NCBI GenBank assembly: GCA_001805465.1
Contig: MHGH01000010.1
Coordinates: 38,093-46,141 of the forward strand
Length of the DNA stretch: 8,049 bases
Source: Omnitrophica WOR_2 bacterium RBG_13_41_10
GTDB taxonomy: Bacteria > Omnitrophota > Gorgyraeia > Gygaellales > Profunditerraquicolaceae
Direction: 5' to 3'
The notes under the pieces were generated by a model. That model made no database searches and had not been told where the DNA came from. It saw only the letters and a list, made by a program, of their open reading frames with translations. Below, one piece after another: positions 1 to 5,789 of this stretch (its first letter is position 1; the number at the start of each line of letters is the position of its first letter). The position numbers and the translations under genes are program-made.

Positions 1-586
1 ATTTCCGTTCATAGACAACCGGTGCGATCTCAGTATGCTGCATGAGCTTACCTCCCCTGGCAGCACAACCCATACCCAGATTTTTTAAAGCTCCGCCAAA
101 ACCGGTCATCATATGGCCTTTGAAGTGGCTGACCACCACAAGAGCATCGGCATCAATAAACAGACGCACGAGCTTTGCGGTTTTGATGAATTTCTGGTTA
201 ATCTCTATATCTATGGTGTTTTCTTTTTTGGAGTCATCAGGGATAATCACCTCTACGCCGGTAGCCTTCTTAGTGAAGCCGTGGAGAGCAACAAGTGCCA
301 GGTGATCCTTAGAATTAGTGCGCTTGCCGCGATAAAGCGTATTGGTATCGGAAAGAAGTGCCTTTGCCCCTTTGGCTAGTATCCCATCGCAGATGATGCG
401 TAGATACTCTGGCTTCACAAAGCCGGTATTGTCTTCTTCGCCGAAATGCATCTTCACTGCGACGGTGTGATCTTTAGAGATAAAAGTCAAAACCTTACTT
501 TGGTCGCATAAGATTTTAACTTTTTTAGCGATAGTTGGAATATTCTCTGATTCCTTTACCGCAATGAAATATACTTTGCTTTGCAT
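1..586 (-). CDS. DUF362 family protein, C-terminus beyond window edge
   Basis: The frame is open from an ATG at 586 to the window edge, giving 195 residues with the 3' end missing. The translation carries two blocks I recognise from the DUF362 family: DTNTLYRG at residues 80-87 and SHFKGHMMTGFGGALKNLGM at about 153-172. KMHFGE at 45-50 also fits. Full-length members are usually about 370 residues and often end in a 4Fe-4S ferredoxin-like domain; that part would lie outside this window. The biochemical role of the family is not settled, so no reaction is assigned. A GGAAA Shine-Dalgarno stretch precedes the ATG. The gene begins 16 bases after the antitoxin stop, so it is probably co-transcribed with the toxin-antitoxin pair, although a functional link is doubtful. 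The family call is from recalled motifs, not a search. Confidence 0.85.
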   Translation of the reverse strand, partial: MQSKVYFIAVKESENIPTIAKKVKILCDQSKVLTFISKDHTVAVKMHFGEEDNTGFVKPEYLRIICDGILAKGAKALLSDTNTLYRGKRTNSKDHLALVALHGFTKKATGVEVIIPDDSKKENTIDIEINQKFIKTAKLVRLFIDADALVVVSHFKGHMMTGFGGALKNLGMGCAARGGKLMQHTEIAPVVYERK

Positions 587-602
587 ATTATTTCCTTTTC
601 TT

Positions 603-848
603 TCATGTCTCAGCAATTTTGTGCAGGATTTCGGAAATGAAGGTCTGATATTTAATACCTAATTTCCGCGCTTTTTGTTTAAGGTGCTCTAAATCGTAGC
701 TGTTGACGCGGATATTTAAAACCGCATCCCTTTTCCTACGCTCAATGGCCTGCTTAATCATTTCAAATTTTTCTCTGCTTACCGGAATAAACTCCTCTGC
801 ATGATCTTCAATCCAGCGTTCTTCTTTAGTTAATTTAATTTTTCTCAT
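603..848 (-). CDS. CopG/BrnA-like ribbon-helix-helix antitoxin
   Basis: An 81-residue basic protein. Residues 1-40 are charged and helical and probably wrap the toxin. The C-terminal half (about 42-78) fits a ribbon-helix-helix fold: a short strand around VLNIRVN, a helix around YDLEHLKQKARKLG, then a second helix around YQTFISEILHKI. That DNA-binding half would let the protein neutralise the upstream toxin and repress the shared promoter, as known for BrnT-BrnA and CopG-type modules. The toxin-then-antitoxin order is the BrnT-BrnA order. The ATG lies four bases after the toxin stop codon, and an AGGGG Shine-Dalgarno overlaps that stop, which suggests translational coupling. The family call rests on fold pattern and gene pairing. 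Confidence 0.8.
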   Translation of the reverse strand: MRKIKLTKEERWIEDHAEEFIPVSREKFEMIKQAIERRKRDAVLNIRVNSYDLEHLKQKARKLGIKYQTFISEILHKIAET

Positions 849-852
849 ATAA

Positions 853-1149
853 TCACCCCTTCTTATAAATTTTCTTGAATTTGCGGCTCGGATATAACGT
901 TTTCAAAAATATACCTTCGCTATCAATGACAAATGGTACCGCCCAAATATAGCCTTTATAGTCAAATATGAAAACCTGTTGATCATTTCTACTAGGATGA
1001 TCACATATATATAGTAATTTAGTATGAATTATTTCTTCAAAGGAAACACCCCGTATGCGCTTTAACCGTGCGCTTTTGGTAGGGTTCCATCTTATTGTAT
1101 ATACAATTGTATTACTTTTTTCTGGTTTGTCAATATCTTTTTTCTCCAT
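853..1149 (-). CDS. BrnT/DUF4258-like toxin of type II toxin-antitoxin pair
   Basis: A 98-residue protein. After a polar N-terminal stretch of about 17 residues comes IRWNPTKSARLKRIRGVSFEEI, where the W-N-P-x-K and RGVSFEEI pattern resembles the start of BrnT/DUF4258 toxins. The end, VPFVIDSEGIFLKTLYPSRK (about 72-91), matches the characteristic FLKT-x-YPSRK close of the small toxins paired with CopG-like antitoxins. Family members have a RelE-like fold and are thought to act as ribonucleases; activity here is inference. A strong GGGGAGGT Shine-Dalgarno precedes the ATG. The gene leads a three-gene unit: toxin, antitoxin, DUF362. An RHH antitoxin would be expected to bind the 1150-1210 region, but I cannot point to a clear operator there. 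Confidence 0.8.
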   Translation of the reverse strand: MEKKDIDKPEKSNTIVYTIRWNPTKSARLKRIRGVSFEEIIHTKLLYICDHPSRNDQQVFIFDYKGYIWAVPFVIDSEGIFLKTLYPSRKFKKIYKKG

Positions 1150-1211
1150 GATTTACCTCCCCTCTACTCTAATAGACGCAGAAGGTGACTAAATCTAACG
1201 GGGATTTTTTA

Positions 1212-1247
1212 GCTAAAATAAAAAGCCCGTAACTTTCGCTACGGGCT
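1212..1247 (-). terminator. Rho-independent terminator downstream of the Met-rich protein gene
   Basis: A perfect 8-bp stem (AGCCCGTA at 1224-1231 with TACGGGCT at 1240-1247) has an 8-base loop and is followed on the minus strand by a TTTTTATTTT tract. It would end transcripts coming from the Met-rich/GIY-YIG side and isolate the toxin-antitoxin promoter, which must lie between it and the ATG at 1149. Confidence 0.8.
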
Positions 1248-1260
1248 GATTAAACTTGAT

Positions 1261-1315
1261 AATGGGGTCAGATTTATTTTTGCGATTTCTTTAAAAAACT
1301 AATTCTGACCCCATT
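1261..1315. repeat. GGGGTCAGA-type inverted repeat, probable REP/MITE-like element
   Basis: AATGGGGTCAGA (1261-1272) is repeated perfectly inverted at 1304-1315, around a 31-base AT-rich centre. After one mismatch, two further pairs extend the stem. GGGGTCAGA...TCTGACCCC pairs are a recurring end sequence around REP-associated tyrosine transposases and their non-autonomous derivatives in metagenome bins; that link is from memory. No transposase is present. The element sits directly after the stop codon of the Met-rich protein gene. It lacks a T-run after the stem, so it is a poor intrinsic terminator. Confidence 0.6.
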
Positions 1316-1317
1316 TT

Positions 1318-1695
1318 TTACTCCTTCTTCTCTTCCTGCATCATCTGATTACATTTCTCCCTCATCTGGCCAATCGTCTTCTTCATAGCCTCAACATCAA
1401 TCTTGATCTCTACTTCCTTAACCAGGTTTAGATTCTTATCATATTTGTAGAGTTTATTCCCGGCTAAGACTATAACTCCGCCGTCAGAGGTGACGACCAT
1501 CTGTTTCTGCATCATCATGCACATTTTTCCGCAATTAAAGCCCATTCCCCGGCGGCCCATCCCCATTCCTTTTCCCATCTCCATTCCTTTAGCCATCTTC
1601 ATAGAGGTATCCATACCCATAGATTTCTCCTCGGCAAAAGCCAAAGCCGGAACGAGTATTAGCACCATCAAGGTAATAAATATTGTTTTTTTCAT
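1318..1695 (-). CDS. Secreted methionine-rich small protein
   Basis: A 125-residue protein beginning with a clear Sec signal peptide: MKK, a hydrophobic core, and a probable cut after AFA near residue 21. Residues 26-66 are extremely Met-rich (repeats of MGM, KGM and GMG, then CGKMCMMMQKQM with Cys55 and Cys59). A compact segment follows (about 67-100: VVTSDGGVIVLAGNKLYKYDKNLN), then a charged helix with Cys115 and more Met. Met/Cys-rich periplasmic segments typically bind Cu(I) or Ag(I), so metal binding or methionine-based oxidant scavenging is a reasonable inference, but no named family is recognised. The ATG has a strong AGGAGG Shine-Dalgarno. It follows the GIY-YIG gene by 34 bases on the same strand, and the terminator at 1212-1247 closes the unit. 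Confidence 0.75.
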   Translation of the reverse strand: MKKTIFITLMVLILVPALAFAEEKSMGMDTSMKMAKGMEMGKGMGMGRRGMGFNCGKMCMMMQKQMVVTSDGGVIVLAGNKLYKYDKNLNLVKEVEIKIDVEAMKKTIGQMREKCNQMMQEEKKE

Positions 1696-1729
1696 CTTAT
1701 TTCCTCCTTTTTGTATATTGTAACACTGT

Positions 1730-2005
1730 TTATTTATCCTGGCTACAATTTAAAAGCGATTGACTTGTTTTAATAAGGGCGAGTTTTTCTTTTCTCTCTA
1801 AACGCTTAATCTGCGCTTCTCGTTTTAAGGCTGTTGGCCTATTCAGGCAATCTTCAGTATAGAGCAATTCAACCGGGGTTCTATATTTAGTAAATTTTCC
1901 TCCGTGGCCAGAGTTGTGGGCTTTTATTCTTTTCTCTAGGTTATTGGTTATGCCAGTGTAGAGTTTGGAATCTTTGCATTTAATTATGTATACGTGCCAG
2001 GGCAT
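1730..2005 (-). CDS. GIY-YIG nuclease superfamily protein (YhbQ/UPF0213-like)
   Basis: A 91-residue single-domain protein. The GIY-YIG signature appears as VYIIK at about 5-9 and LYTGITNNLEKRIKAHN at about 15-31, where the Tyr, Gly and Arg positions of the active site are kept. GGKFTKYRTPVELLY (35-49) and the conserved Glu in KREAQIKRLER (about 61-71) complete the fold. Stand-alone members are small putative endonucleases of unclear cellular role, common in Bacteria and often mobile or duplicated. The MPWHVYIIK start matches the usual N-terminus of this group, although no strong Shine-Dalgarno precedes it. It starts 14 bases after the stop of the sialyltransferase-like gene, so the two may share a transcript. 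Confidence 0.9.
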   Translation of the reverse strand: MPWHVYIIKCKDSKLYTGITNNLEKRIKAHNSGHGGKFTKYRTPVELLYTEDCLNRPTALKREAQIKRLERKEKLALIKTSQSLLNCSQDK

Positions 2006-2019
2006 ATGTAATACCCGTT

Positions 2020-2928
2020 TTATAGCAAAGGTTTATATTTTACGTAACGCATAATAGGGCTTTTCCTTGAAGCGGAATAGATGTTATTGTATTTATGGGA
2101 CACAAACTCGATAAAATCTTTATCTATAGAGAGATGCTCGTGGATATTCTTTCTACCCCAAAAATATCCCTCTTCATTAATATCGATTCCTAAGAGAAAA
2201 ATCTCCTTTGCCTGAGAATACAAAGCGTACTGCAAAAGCCTCACACCGCTAGATGTCCTGTTATTGGACAAAAAGCTTCTCTTTATTTCTTCTGTCTTTA
2301 GCGGCCCCATTATTTTATTTAAATAGTAATCATTAAAGCCGTGGTCTTTGATACATTTAACGCAAGTTTTTTTTATATCGATAAAACTTTTTATCCACTT
2401 TGCAGGGTAGATGAATAGATTAATTTTGAATCTCAAGACAAGGTCTATGACGTTTTCGTTTTTATGGTCTCCTTCTATCACTCCCGGAACACAATAGTAA
2501 AGATCTATTACCTTGTTGATTCCTTTATATAGAAGAATCCGCGGGCCAACATTGCATGTCAAAATCTTAACATCGCTTGGAATATATTTTAATTCATTTG
2601 CCGAAGTACCGGAACCGATAATCAAAACTCTCTGATTCTTTATTATCTTCTTTAATGCTGAATTCCTTCTTAAAGCCGTATACCCATATTGTCCGGCCTC
2701 GATATTGACGCCGATAATTTCAAAAAGACAATCTATTCTTCTTAATGGCCAAGACAGAAATGCCTGCCAAAAATATCTTTTTGCTTTCTTGAAATCGCCT
2801 AATTTAAACCAATCTCGGCCTAATCCATAATAGAACCGAGAAATATATTCCCTATCTTTCTTTAATCTGGAAAAATTTTTCTTTAAAAAATTTTCCCTGG
2901 CAGATGCCTTTTCAAAAGTTAAGTTCAT
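2020..2928 (-). CDS. Putative sialyltransferase-like (GT29/GT42 or DUF115-like) protein
   Basis: A 302-residue protein when started at the ATG at 2928. The frame continues to a TTG at 2973, but that codon has no Shine-Dalgarno, whereas GAGAGG lies just before the ATG. Residues about 31-65 resemble a TPR-like helical pair (GLGRDWFKLGDFKKAKRYFW). The core begins with VLIIGSGTSANELKYI (101-116), a nucleotide-sugar-type Gly-rich loop. NRTSSGVRLLQYALYSQAKE (223-242) runs into IFLLGIDIN, and IHEH lies near 262. This order resembles sialylmotif L, motif S (TSSG) and the final His motif of GT29-type enzymes; DUF115/MptE-like proteins share a related pattern. A glycan-modifying role is inferred. The neighbouring radical SAM gene is divergent, giving no operon support. 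Confidence 0.5.
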   Translation of the reverse strand: MNLTFEKASARENFLKKNFSRLKKDREYISRFYYGLGRDWFKLGDFKKAKRYFWQAFLSWPLRRIDCLFEIIGVNIEAGQYGYTALRRNSALKKIIKNQRVLIIGSGTSANELKYIPSDVKILTCNVGPRILLYKGINKVIDLYYCVPGVIEGDHKNENVIDLVLRFKINLFIYPAKWIKSFIDIKKTCVKCIKDHGFNDYYLNKIMGPLKTEEIKRSFLSNNRTSSGVRLLQYALYSQAKEIFLLGIDINEEGYFWGRKNIHEHLSIDKDFIEFVSHKYNNIYSASRKSPIMRYVKYKPLL

Positions 2929-3006
2929 ATTCCTCTCGCTATGTATTATACGGCTGGATTTGGCGGTTATCAAGGAAATTCAAAGGATGAGAGAGGCTAT
3001 TTCTTG

Positions 3007-3035
3007 TTGCCTAAGCTATTATTTAATGATAAAGT
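3007..3035 (+). promoter_or_regulatory. Possible sigma70-type promoter for the radical SAM gene
   Basis: TTGCCT (3007-3012) and TAAAGT (3030-3035) are separated by exactly 17 bases and lie 37 bases upstream of the proposed ATT start. Each box matches four of six consensus positions, so this is only a plausible candidate in the AT-rich divergent intergenic region. Confidence 0.3.
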
Positions 3036-3060
3036 TATATTATTAAACCTATCAATCAAA

Positions 3061-3065
3061 AGGAG
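3061..3065 (+). promoter_or_regulatory. Shine-Dalgarno that supports an ATT start
   Basis: AGGAG lies six bases before the ATT codon at 3072. No ATG, GTG or TTG occurs in this frame between the upstream stop at 3030 and the ATG at 3132, and the ATG at 3132 has no Shine-Dalgarno. The site therefore places initiation at ATT. Confidence 0.7.
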
Positions 3066-3071
3066 ACTAAG

Positions 3072-4514
3072 ATTAAATATAACCACGCCTTATTCCTGAA
3101 TCCCTACATTGAAAGTAGCGCCAACAGCACAATGATGCTATTTCCCCCTACTGGGCTTGAATATGTGGCTACCAGCGCAAAGGGACTGGTCAACAAAATC
3201 ACCCTTATGGATTTAAGGCATGAGCAAGACTTATCTGACACGGAAAAACTCATTGCCTTTATATCCAGCTCAATCGACATTCTCTGCGTCGGTATCGGTT
3301 GGGACCGCCAATTTGACGAAATCTGCCAGATGCTTAACCGCGTGCCGAATAACATACCGCTAGTCGTAGGCGGTTACAAGGCTACCGAGAAAGTAGAGGA
3401 ACTTTTTAAGAGATGCCCCACAATTAATATCATTGTCAGGGGCGAGGGCGAAGAAACAATCAAAGAGATATTAAAAGGCAATCCGCTCAAAGATATTTTG
3501 GGTATCTCTTACCGCGAAAATGACAAAATAGCGCATAACCCTAACCGTCCCCTTCCCGATGTAGATACCTTAGGCGCGCCTGACCGAACCCTTCGGCGTA
3601 ACGAATATTCCTTTGCCTTAAACGGGATAAAAATAGCAGATATAAGTTTTGATTCTGTGTTAAGTGCGCGGGGCTGCCCTTTTAACTGCAAATTCTGCAC
3701 CTTCAGCTTAAATCCTCTCGGACAAAAAAGGAATTATACTGCCCGAAGCGTCAATTCCGTAGTTAATGAAATACAAAGTTTAAAAGCGCAAGTTATAATC
3801 CTTAGTGATGATGATTTTTTTGCAGACCCTAAGAGGGCGGAGAAAATCTGTGATTTAATTATTGAGAGGAAGATCAAAAAACGTTTTATGGCTCAGGCGC
3901 GCCTGGATATCGCTAAATACCCGACACTGCTTGAAAAAATGGTGAAGGCTGGATTTAAGGCACTTTTGATAGGAATCGAATCTCCGCATGACTGGATATT
4001 AAAACAGCTGAACAAAGGCTTTAATCAGGAGGCGATACGAAAATATTTTAAGGTCCTGATAAAATACCCTATTTTTTACAACGGTTATTTTATCTACGGA
4101 AATATCGGCGAGACGGAAAAAGAAATGCTTTATATCGGGCAATTTGCCAAGGAGATCGGGGTTGATTCCATCGCCTGCAACAAGCTAAGGATTGAAAAGT
4201 TCTCTGCCTTAAGAGAACTCGCCGAGAAAACGCCCGGGTATCACGTTAGCGAAAGAGGAGAACTTTATTCCGATAACTACAGCCACGCTGCCTTAAAAAA
4301 AATAGGCAGGCGGATCAAATTTTCTTTCTACACCCCCTCCAGATACCTAAAAATACTCTGGAAGAATATTTTTGTAATAAAGTTTTTTTCCTTCAAAGAA
4401 ATAGCCTTCTTTTTATCCGCATCACCCCGCCTTTTCTTAAGCGTGATTACAAGAGAAATCAGCCGCGGCCGCCTAGGAGATTCCCTGAAACGTACTTTTA
4501 TTAAGAACCGCTAA
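3072..4514 (+). CDS. B12-binding-domain radical SAM protein, probable ATT start
   Basis: 480 residues from ATT at 3072. The N-terminal 150 residues look like a Rossmann-type cobalamin-binding domain (LFLNPY, PPTGLEYVATSAKG, PLVVGGYKAT, IIVRGEGEETI), but no canonical DxHxxG motif is seen, so cobalamin may bind base-off or not at all. The radical SAM core follows with ARGCPFNCKFCTF: Cys202, Cys206 and Cys209 form CxxxCxxC for the 4Fe-4S cluster. ILSDDDFF and GIESPHDWILKQLNKGF are typical later core motifs. The substrate is unknown; relatives methylate or rearrange lipids, cofactors and secondary metabolites. Starting at the ATG at 3132 would remove the first conserved strand (ALFLNPYIESS), which family members normally have. 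It is the only plus-strand gene here and converges on the RRM gene with a 26-base gap and no obvious terminator. Confidence 0.9.
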   Translation: MKYNHALFLNPYIESSANSTMMLFPPTGLEYVATSAKGLVNKITLMDLRHEQDLSDTEKLIAFISSSIDILCVGIGWDRQFDEICQMLNRVPNNIPLVVGGYKATEKVEELFKRCPTINIIVRGEGEETIKEILKGNPLKDILGISYRENDKIAHNPNRPLPDVDTLGAPDRTLRRNEYSFALNGIKIADISFDSVLSARGCPFNCKFCTFSLNPLGQKRNYTARSVNSVVNEIQSLKAQVIILSDDDFFADPKRAEKICDLIIERKIKKRFMAQARLDIAKYPTLLEKMVKAGFKALLIGIESPHDWILKQLNKGFNQEAIRKYFKVLIKYPIFYNGYFIYGNIGETEKEMLYIGQFAKEIGVDSIACNKLRIEKFSALRELAEKTPGYHVSERGELYSDNYSHAALKKIGRRIKFSFYTPSRYLKILWKNIFVIKFFSFKEIAFFLSASPRLFLSVITREISRGRLGDSLKRTFIKNR

Positions 4515-4540
4515 AAATTAATCTTACCATAACCTTAACT

Positions 4541-5278
4541 TCATCTTGTATAACCACCGGGCTTTCTGCGGCTTTCAATCTGGGATTGGCGCGGACGCTT
4601 TTTACTTTTGCGCCGCCATGGCTTAGACTCTCCTGTACTCTTCCTCCAAGGCTTAAATTCACCCTCTTTTCTCTTCAATGGCCTAGGCCTAGGCTCTCCC
4701 GTACTTTTCCCCCAAGGCTTCGCATCTCCTGCAGGTTTCTTCCAAGGTTTATGCTCACCCGGGCTTTTCTGCCAAGGTTTTGGCTGGTCTTTCTTTTTGC
4801 GCCACCGCATCGGATTGTCTTGGCTCCTCGGCCGCGGCTTAATCTCTTCCTGCATTCCAGCTAATCCTCGCCGACTCATATAGCTACGCGTACGCCTTCC
4901 GCCTCTATATGTCCCAGGAGGACGCACCACCCGTAGCTGAACTTCTGTTTTAGCTTTGGCTATGGCTTTGGCCAAAGGAGGCCAAACCATCGTCCTCTGG
5001 CGTATAGGAGGCCAAACCATGGCCTTCTGGCCTTTAGGGCGCGCCGGATTGACCCTAAGAACCCGCCCCATGAATTCCTTGCCGTTAAGAGCAGCTATCG
5101 CAGCGAGCGCCTGCCCTCCATCAGGCATCTGGACAAAACCAAACCCTCTAGACTTAGGCGTATTTTTATCTTTACTCATCGCGATCACCACGGAGGAGAC
5201 ATTCCCAAAACCCTCAAAGAGCTTTTTTACATCGCCCTCAGTGGCCTCAAACAATAAATTACCCACAAAAATATCCAT
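4541..5278 (-). CDS. RRM RNA-binding protein with KPW-repeat basic tail
   Basis: A 245-residue protein. Residues 1-80 form a complete RNA recognition motif with RNP2 IFVGNL (3-8) and RNP1 RGFGFVQM (44-51), so it should bind single-stranded RNA in the cytoplasm. Next come two near-identical ten-residue units containing MVWPP, then an Ala/Lys segment and an Arg/Gly segment. The last ~80 residues are disordered and very basic, with five KPW motifs spaced mostly ten residues apart (KPWxKSxGE). Most bacterial RRM proteins are only about 80-110 residues, so the tail is unusual. The codons remain in frame throughout and the repeats are imperfect, which argues for a maintained protein. It follows the 45-residue Cys protein by 23 bases and is probably co-transcribed. 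The Shine-Dalgarno is weak. Its job (RNA chaperone, cold or stress response) is inferred. Confidence 0.9.
   Translation of the reverse strand: MDIFVGNLLFEATEGDVKKLFEGFGNVSSVVIAMSKDKNTPKSRGFGFVQMPDGGQALAAIAALNGKEFMGRVLRVNPARPKGQKAMVWPPIRQRTMVWPPLAKAIAKAKTEVQLRVVRPPGTYRGGRRTRSYMSRRGLAGMQEEIKPRPRSQDNPMRWRKKKDQPKPWQKSPGEHKPWKKPAGDAKPWGKSTGEPRPRPLKRKEGEFKPWRKSTGESKPWRRKSKKRPRQSQIESRRKPGGYTR
4616..4777 (-). repeat. 30-bp periodic coding repeat (KPW decapeptide)
   Basis: Within the RRM gene, CCAAGG-type blocks recur at 4616 (as CCATGG), 4646, 4712, 4742 and 4772. The spacing is 30 bases except for one 66-base step. Each encodes the PW of a KPWxK(S/P)xGE decapeptide. The regular spacing in codon multiples shows expansion within the coding frame rather than a mobile or CRISPR repeat. 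Confidence 0.85.
4976..5035 (-). repeat. Two tandem 30-bp coding units (MVWPP)
   Basis: AGGAGGCCAAACCAT occurs at 4976-4990 and again at 5006-5020, exactly 30 bases apart, followed by similar CTCTGG/TTCTGG segments. The units encode two copies of a ten-residue MVWPP-containing segment directly after the RRM domain, a local duplication that kept the reading frame. Confidence 0.85.
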
Positions 5279-5301
5279 CTTAATCTATCTGGTTATTTTA
5301 T

Positions 5302-5439
5302 TTATTTTTCTTTTTTATTTAAAATTTCTTTACATTTTAAACATACTATTAATCTTTTTCTTTCTTCTTTTATAACCGTAAATATTGCTACCAAATAATT
5401 ATGTGATAATTTCTCTCCGCATCTCATACAGCTATTCAT
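5302..5439 (-). CDS. 45-residue double-CxxC zinc-ribbon-like protein
   Basis: The small protein starts at the ATG at 5439, just after a strong AAAGGAGG Shine-Dalgarno. The frame can be extended to a TTG at 5499, but that codon lies inside the terminator loop of the previous gene and has no Shine-Dalgarno, so the longer form is rejected. Two knuckles, CMRC (4-7) and CLKC (33-36), probably hold one zinc ion; between them is a hydrophobic-to-basic segment (YLVAIFTVIKEERKR). No named family is recognised. It begins about 45 bases after the upstream terminator and is followed after 23 bases by the RRM gene, which suggests a two-gene unit and a nucleic-acid-related role. Confidence 0.75.
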   Translation of the reverse strand: MNSCMRCGEKLSHNYLVAIFTVIKEERKRLIVCLKCKEILNKKEK

Positions 5440-5483
5440 TTTAATTCCTCCTTTTTCTCTCCTTACAAACTCACAATTAATAG

Positions 5484-5520
5484 AAAACCGCAAGGCCAAG
5501 TATCCTATCCTTGCGGTTTT
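5484..5520 (-). terminator. Terminator after the CxxC-x17-CxxC gene
   Basis: AAAACCGCAAGG (5484-5495) and CCTTGCGGTTTT (5509-5520) form a perfect 12-bp stem with a 13-base loop, ending in TTTT on the minus strand just 17 bases after the stop at 5538. It separates the upstream small-protein gene from the 45-residue protein/RRM unit. The symmetric A/T flanks could also work on the plus strand. Confidence 0.85.
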
Positions 5521-5537
5521 AGACTTCTACGTTATAG

Positions 5538-5702
5538 TTAACGACCTTCGTTCTTGCGCTTTGAATAACAATCCTTGCAGTATATCGGACGATCATCCCT
5601 GGGTTTAAACGGGACTTCACACTCTTTCTTGCACTCCGAACAAATTGCCTTGTGCATCTCCCGTGGCCCGCCGTATCCACCGCCACCACCTTGATATGCC
5701 AT
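5538..5702 (-). CDS. CxxC-x17-CxxC zinc-binding protein with Gly-rich N-terminus
   Basis: A 54-residue protein from the ATG at 5702, chosen because GGGAGG lies six bases upstream. A TTG at 5729 and an ATG at 5714 are in frame but fall within leader hairpins and lack Shine-Dalgarno sites. Residues 2-12 are a Gly-rich stretch (AYQGGGGGYGG). After it, CSEC and CKDC are separated by exactly 17 residues, with the VPFKP and RPIYC signature. I recognise this as the CxxC-x17-CxxC domain (TIGR04272-type), a probable zinc knuckle found in small proteins of anaerobes and candidate phyla, often with Gly-rich or low-complexity partners. The function is unknown; nucleic-acid binding is inferred. It has its own promoter and a structured leader and is followed by a strong terminator, so it is probably monocistronic. 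Confidence 0.85.
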   Translation of the reverse strand: MAYQGGGGGYGGPREMHKAICSECKKECEVPFKPRDDRPIYCKDCYSKRKNEGR

Positions 5703-5709
5703 GTTTCCT

Positions 5710-5752
5710 CCCATAGTTATGGGCACCAAACAATCCTTTATGTTTGGGTGCC
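5710..5752 (-). promoter_or_regulatory. Structured 5' leader of the CxxC-x17-CxxC gene
   Basis: Two consecutive hairpins precede the start codon. The first pairs 5722-5732 with 5741-5752: 11 bp, one bulged base, 8-base loop. The second is CCCATA (5710-5715) with TATGGG (5718-5723); its arm covers part of the GGGAGG Shine-Dalgarno. The two share bases 5722-5723, so they compete slightly. This arrangement could control translation. On the plus strand the first hairpin is followed by TTTTTT and resembles a terminator, but no plus-strand gene precedes it within 1.2 kb. Confidence 0.5.
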
Positions 5753-5789
5753 TTTTTTATTTCTGCTAAAGATTTAGCCTTAAGTTGTG

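Noticed and set aside
1490..1723. Plus-strand open frame opposite the Met-rich protein gene
   Set aside because: It is the antisense of Met/Gly-rich codons, giving a Pro/Ile-rich product with no Shine-Dalgarno or domain; the minus strand has a signal peptide and ribosome site.
3545..3554. CCGTCCCCTT as an inverted partner of the repeat near 6061
   Set aside because: It lies inside conserved radical SAM coding sequence (NRPLPD) and only ten bases match, so chance is the simpler explanation.
4616..4777. CRISPR-like regularly spaced repeats
   Set aside because: The 30-base period is in codon register, the repeats are imperfect and encode a decapeptide, and there are no unique spacers or cas genes.
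4586..5375. Three overlapping plus-strand frames opposite the RRM gene
   Set aside because: They mirror the repetitive Arg/Pro/Trp codons of the RRM gene and have no recognisable domain or ribosome-binding site.
5440..5499. N-terminal extension of the double-CxxC protein to a TTG start
   Set aside because: The TTG is in the loop of the preceding terminator and lacks a Shine-Dalgarno, whereas the ATG at 5439 has a strong one.
5722..5758. Plus-strand intrinsic terminator
   Set aside because: The hairpin plus T-run fits, but no plus-strand gene ends nearby, and a good minus-strand promoter places it in a leader RNA.
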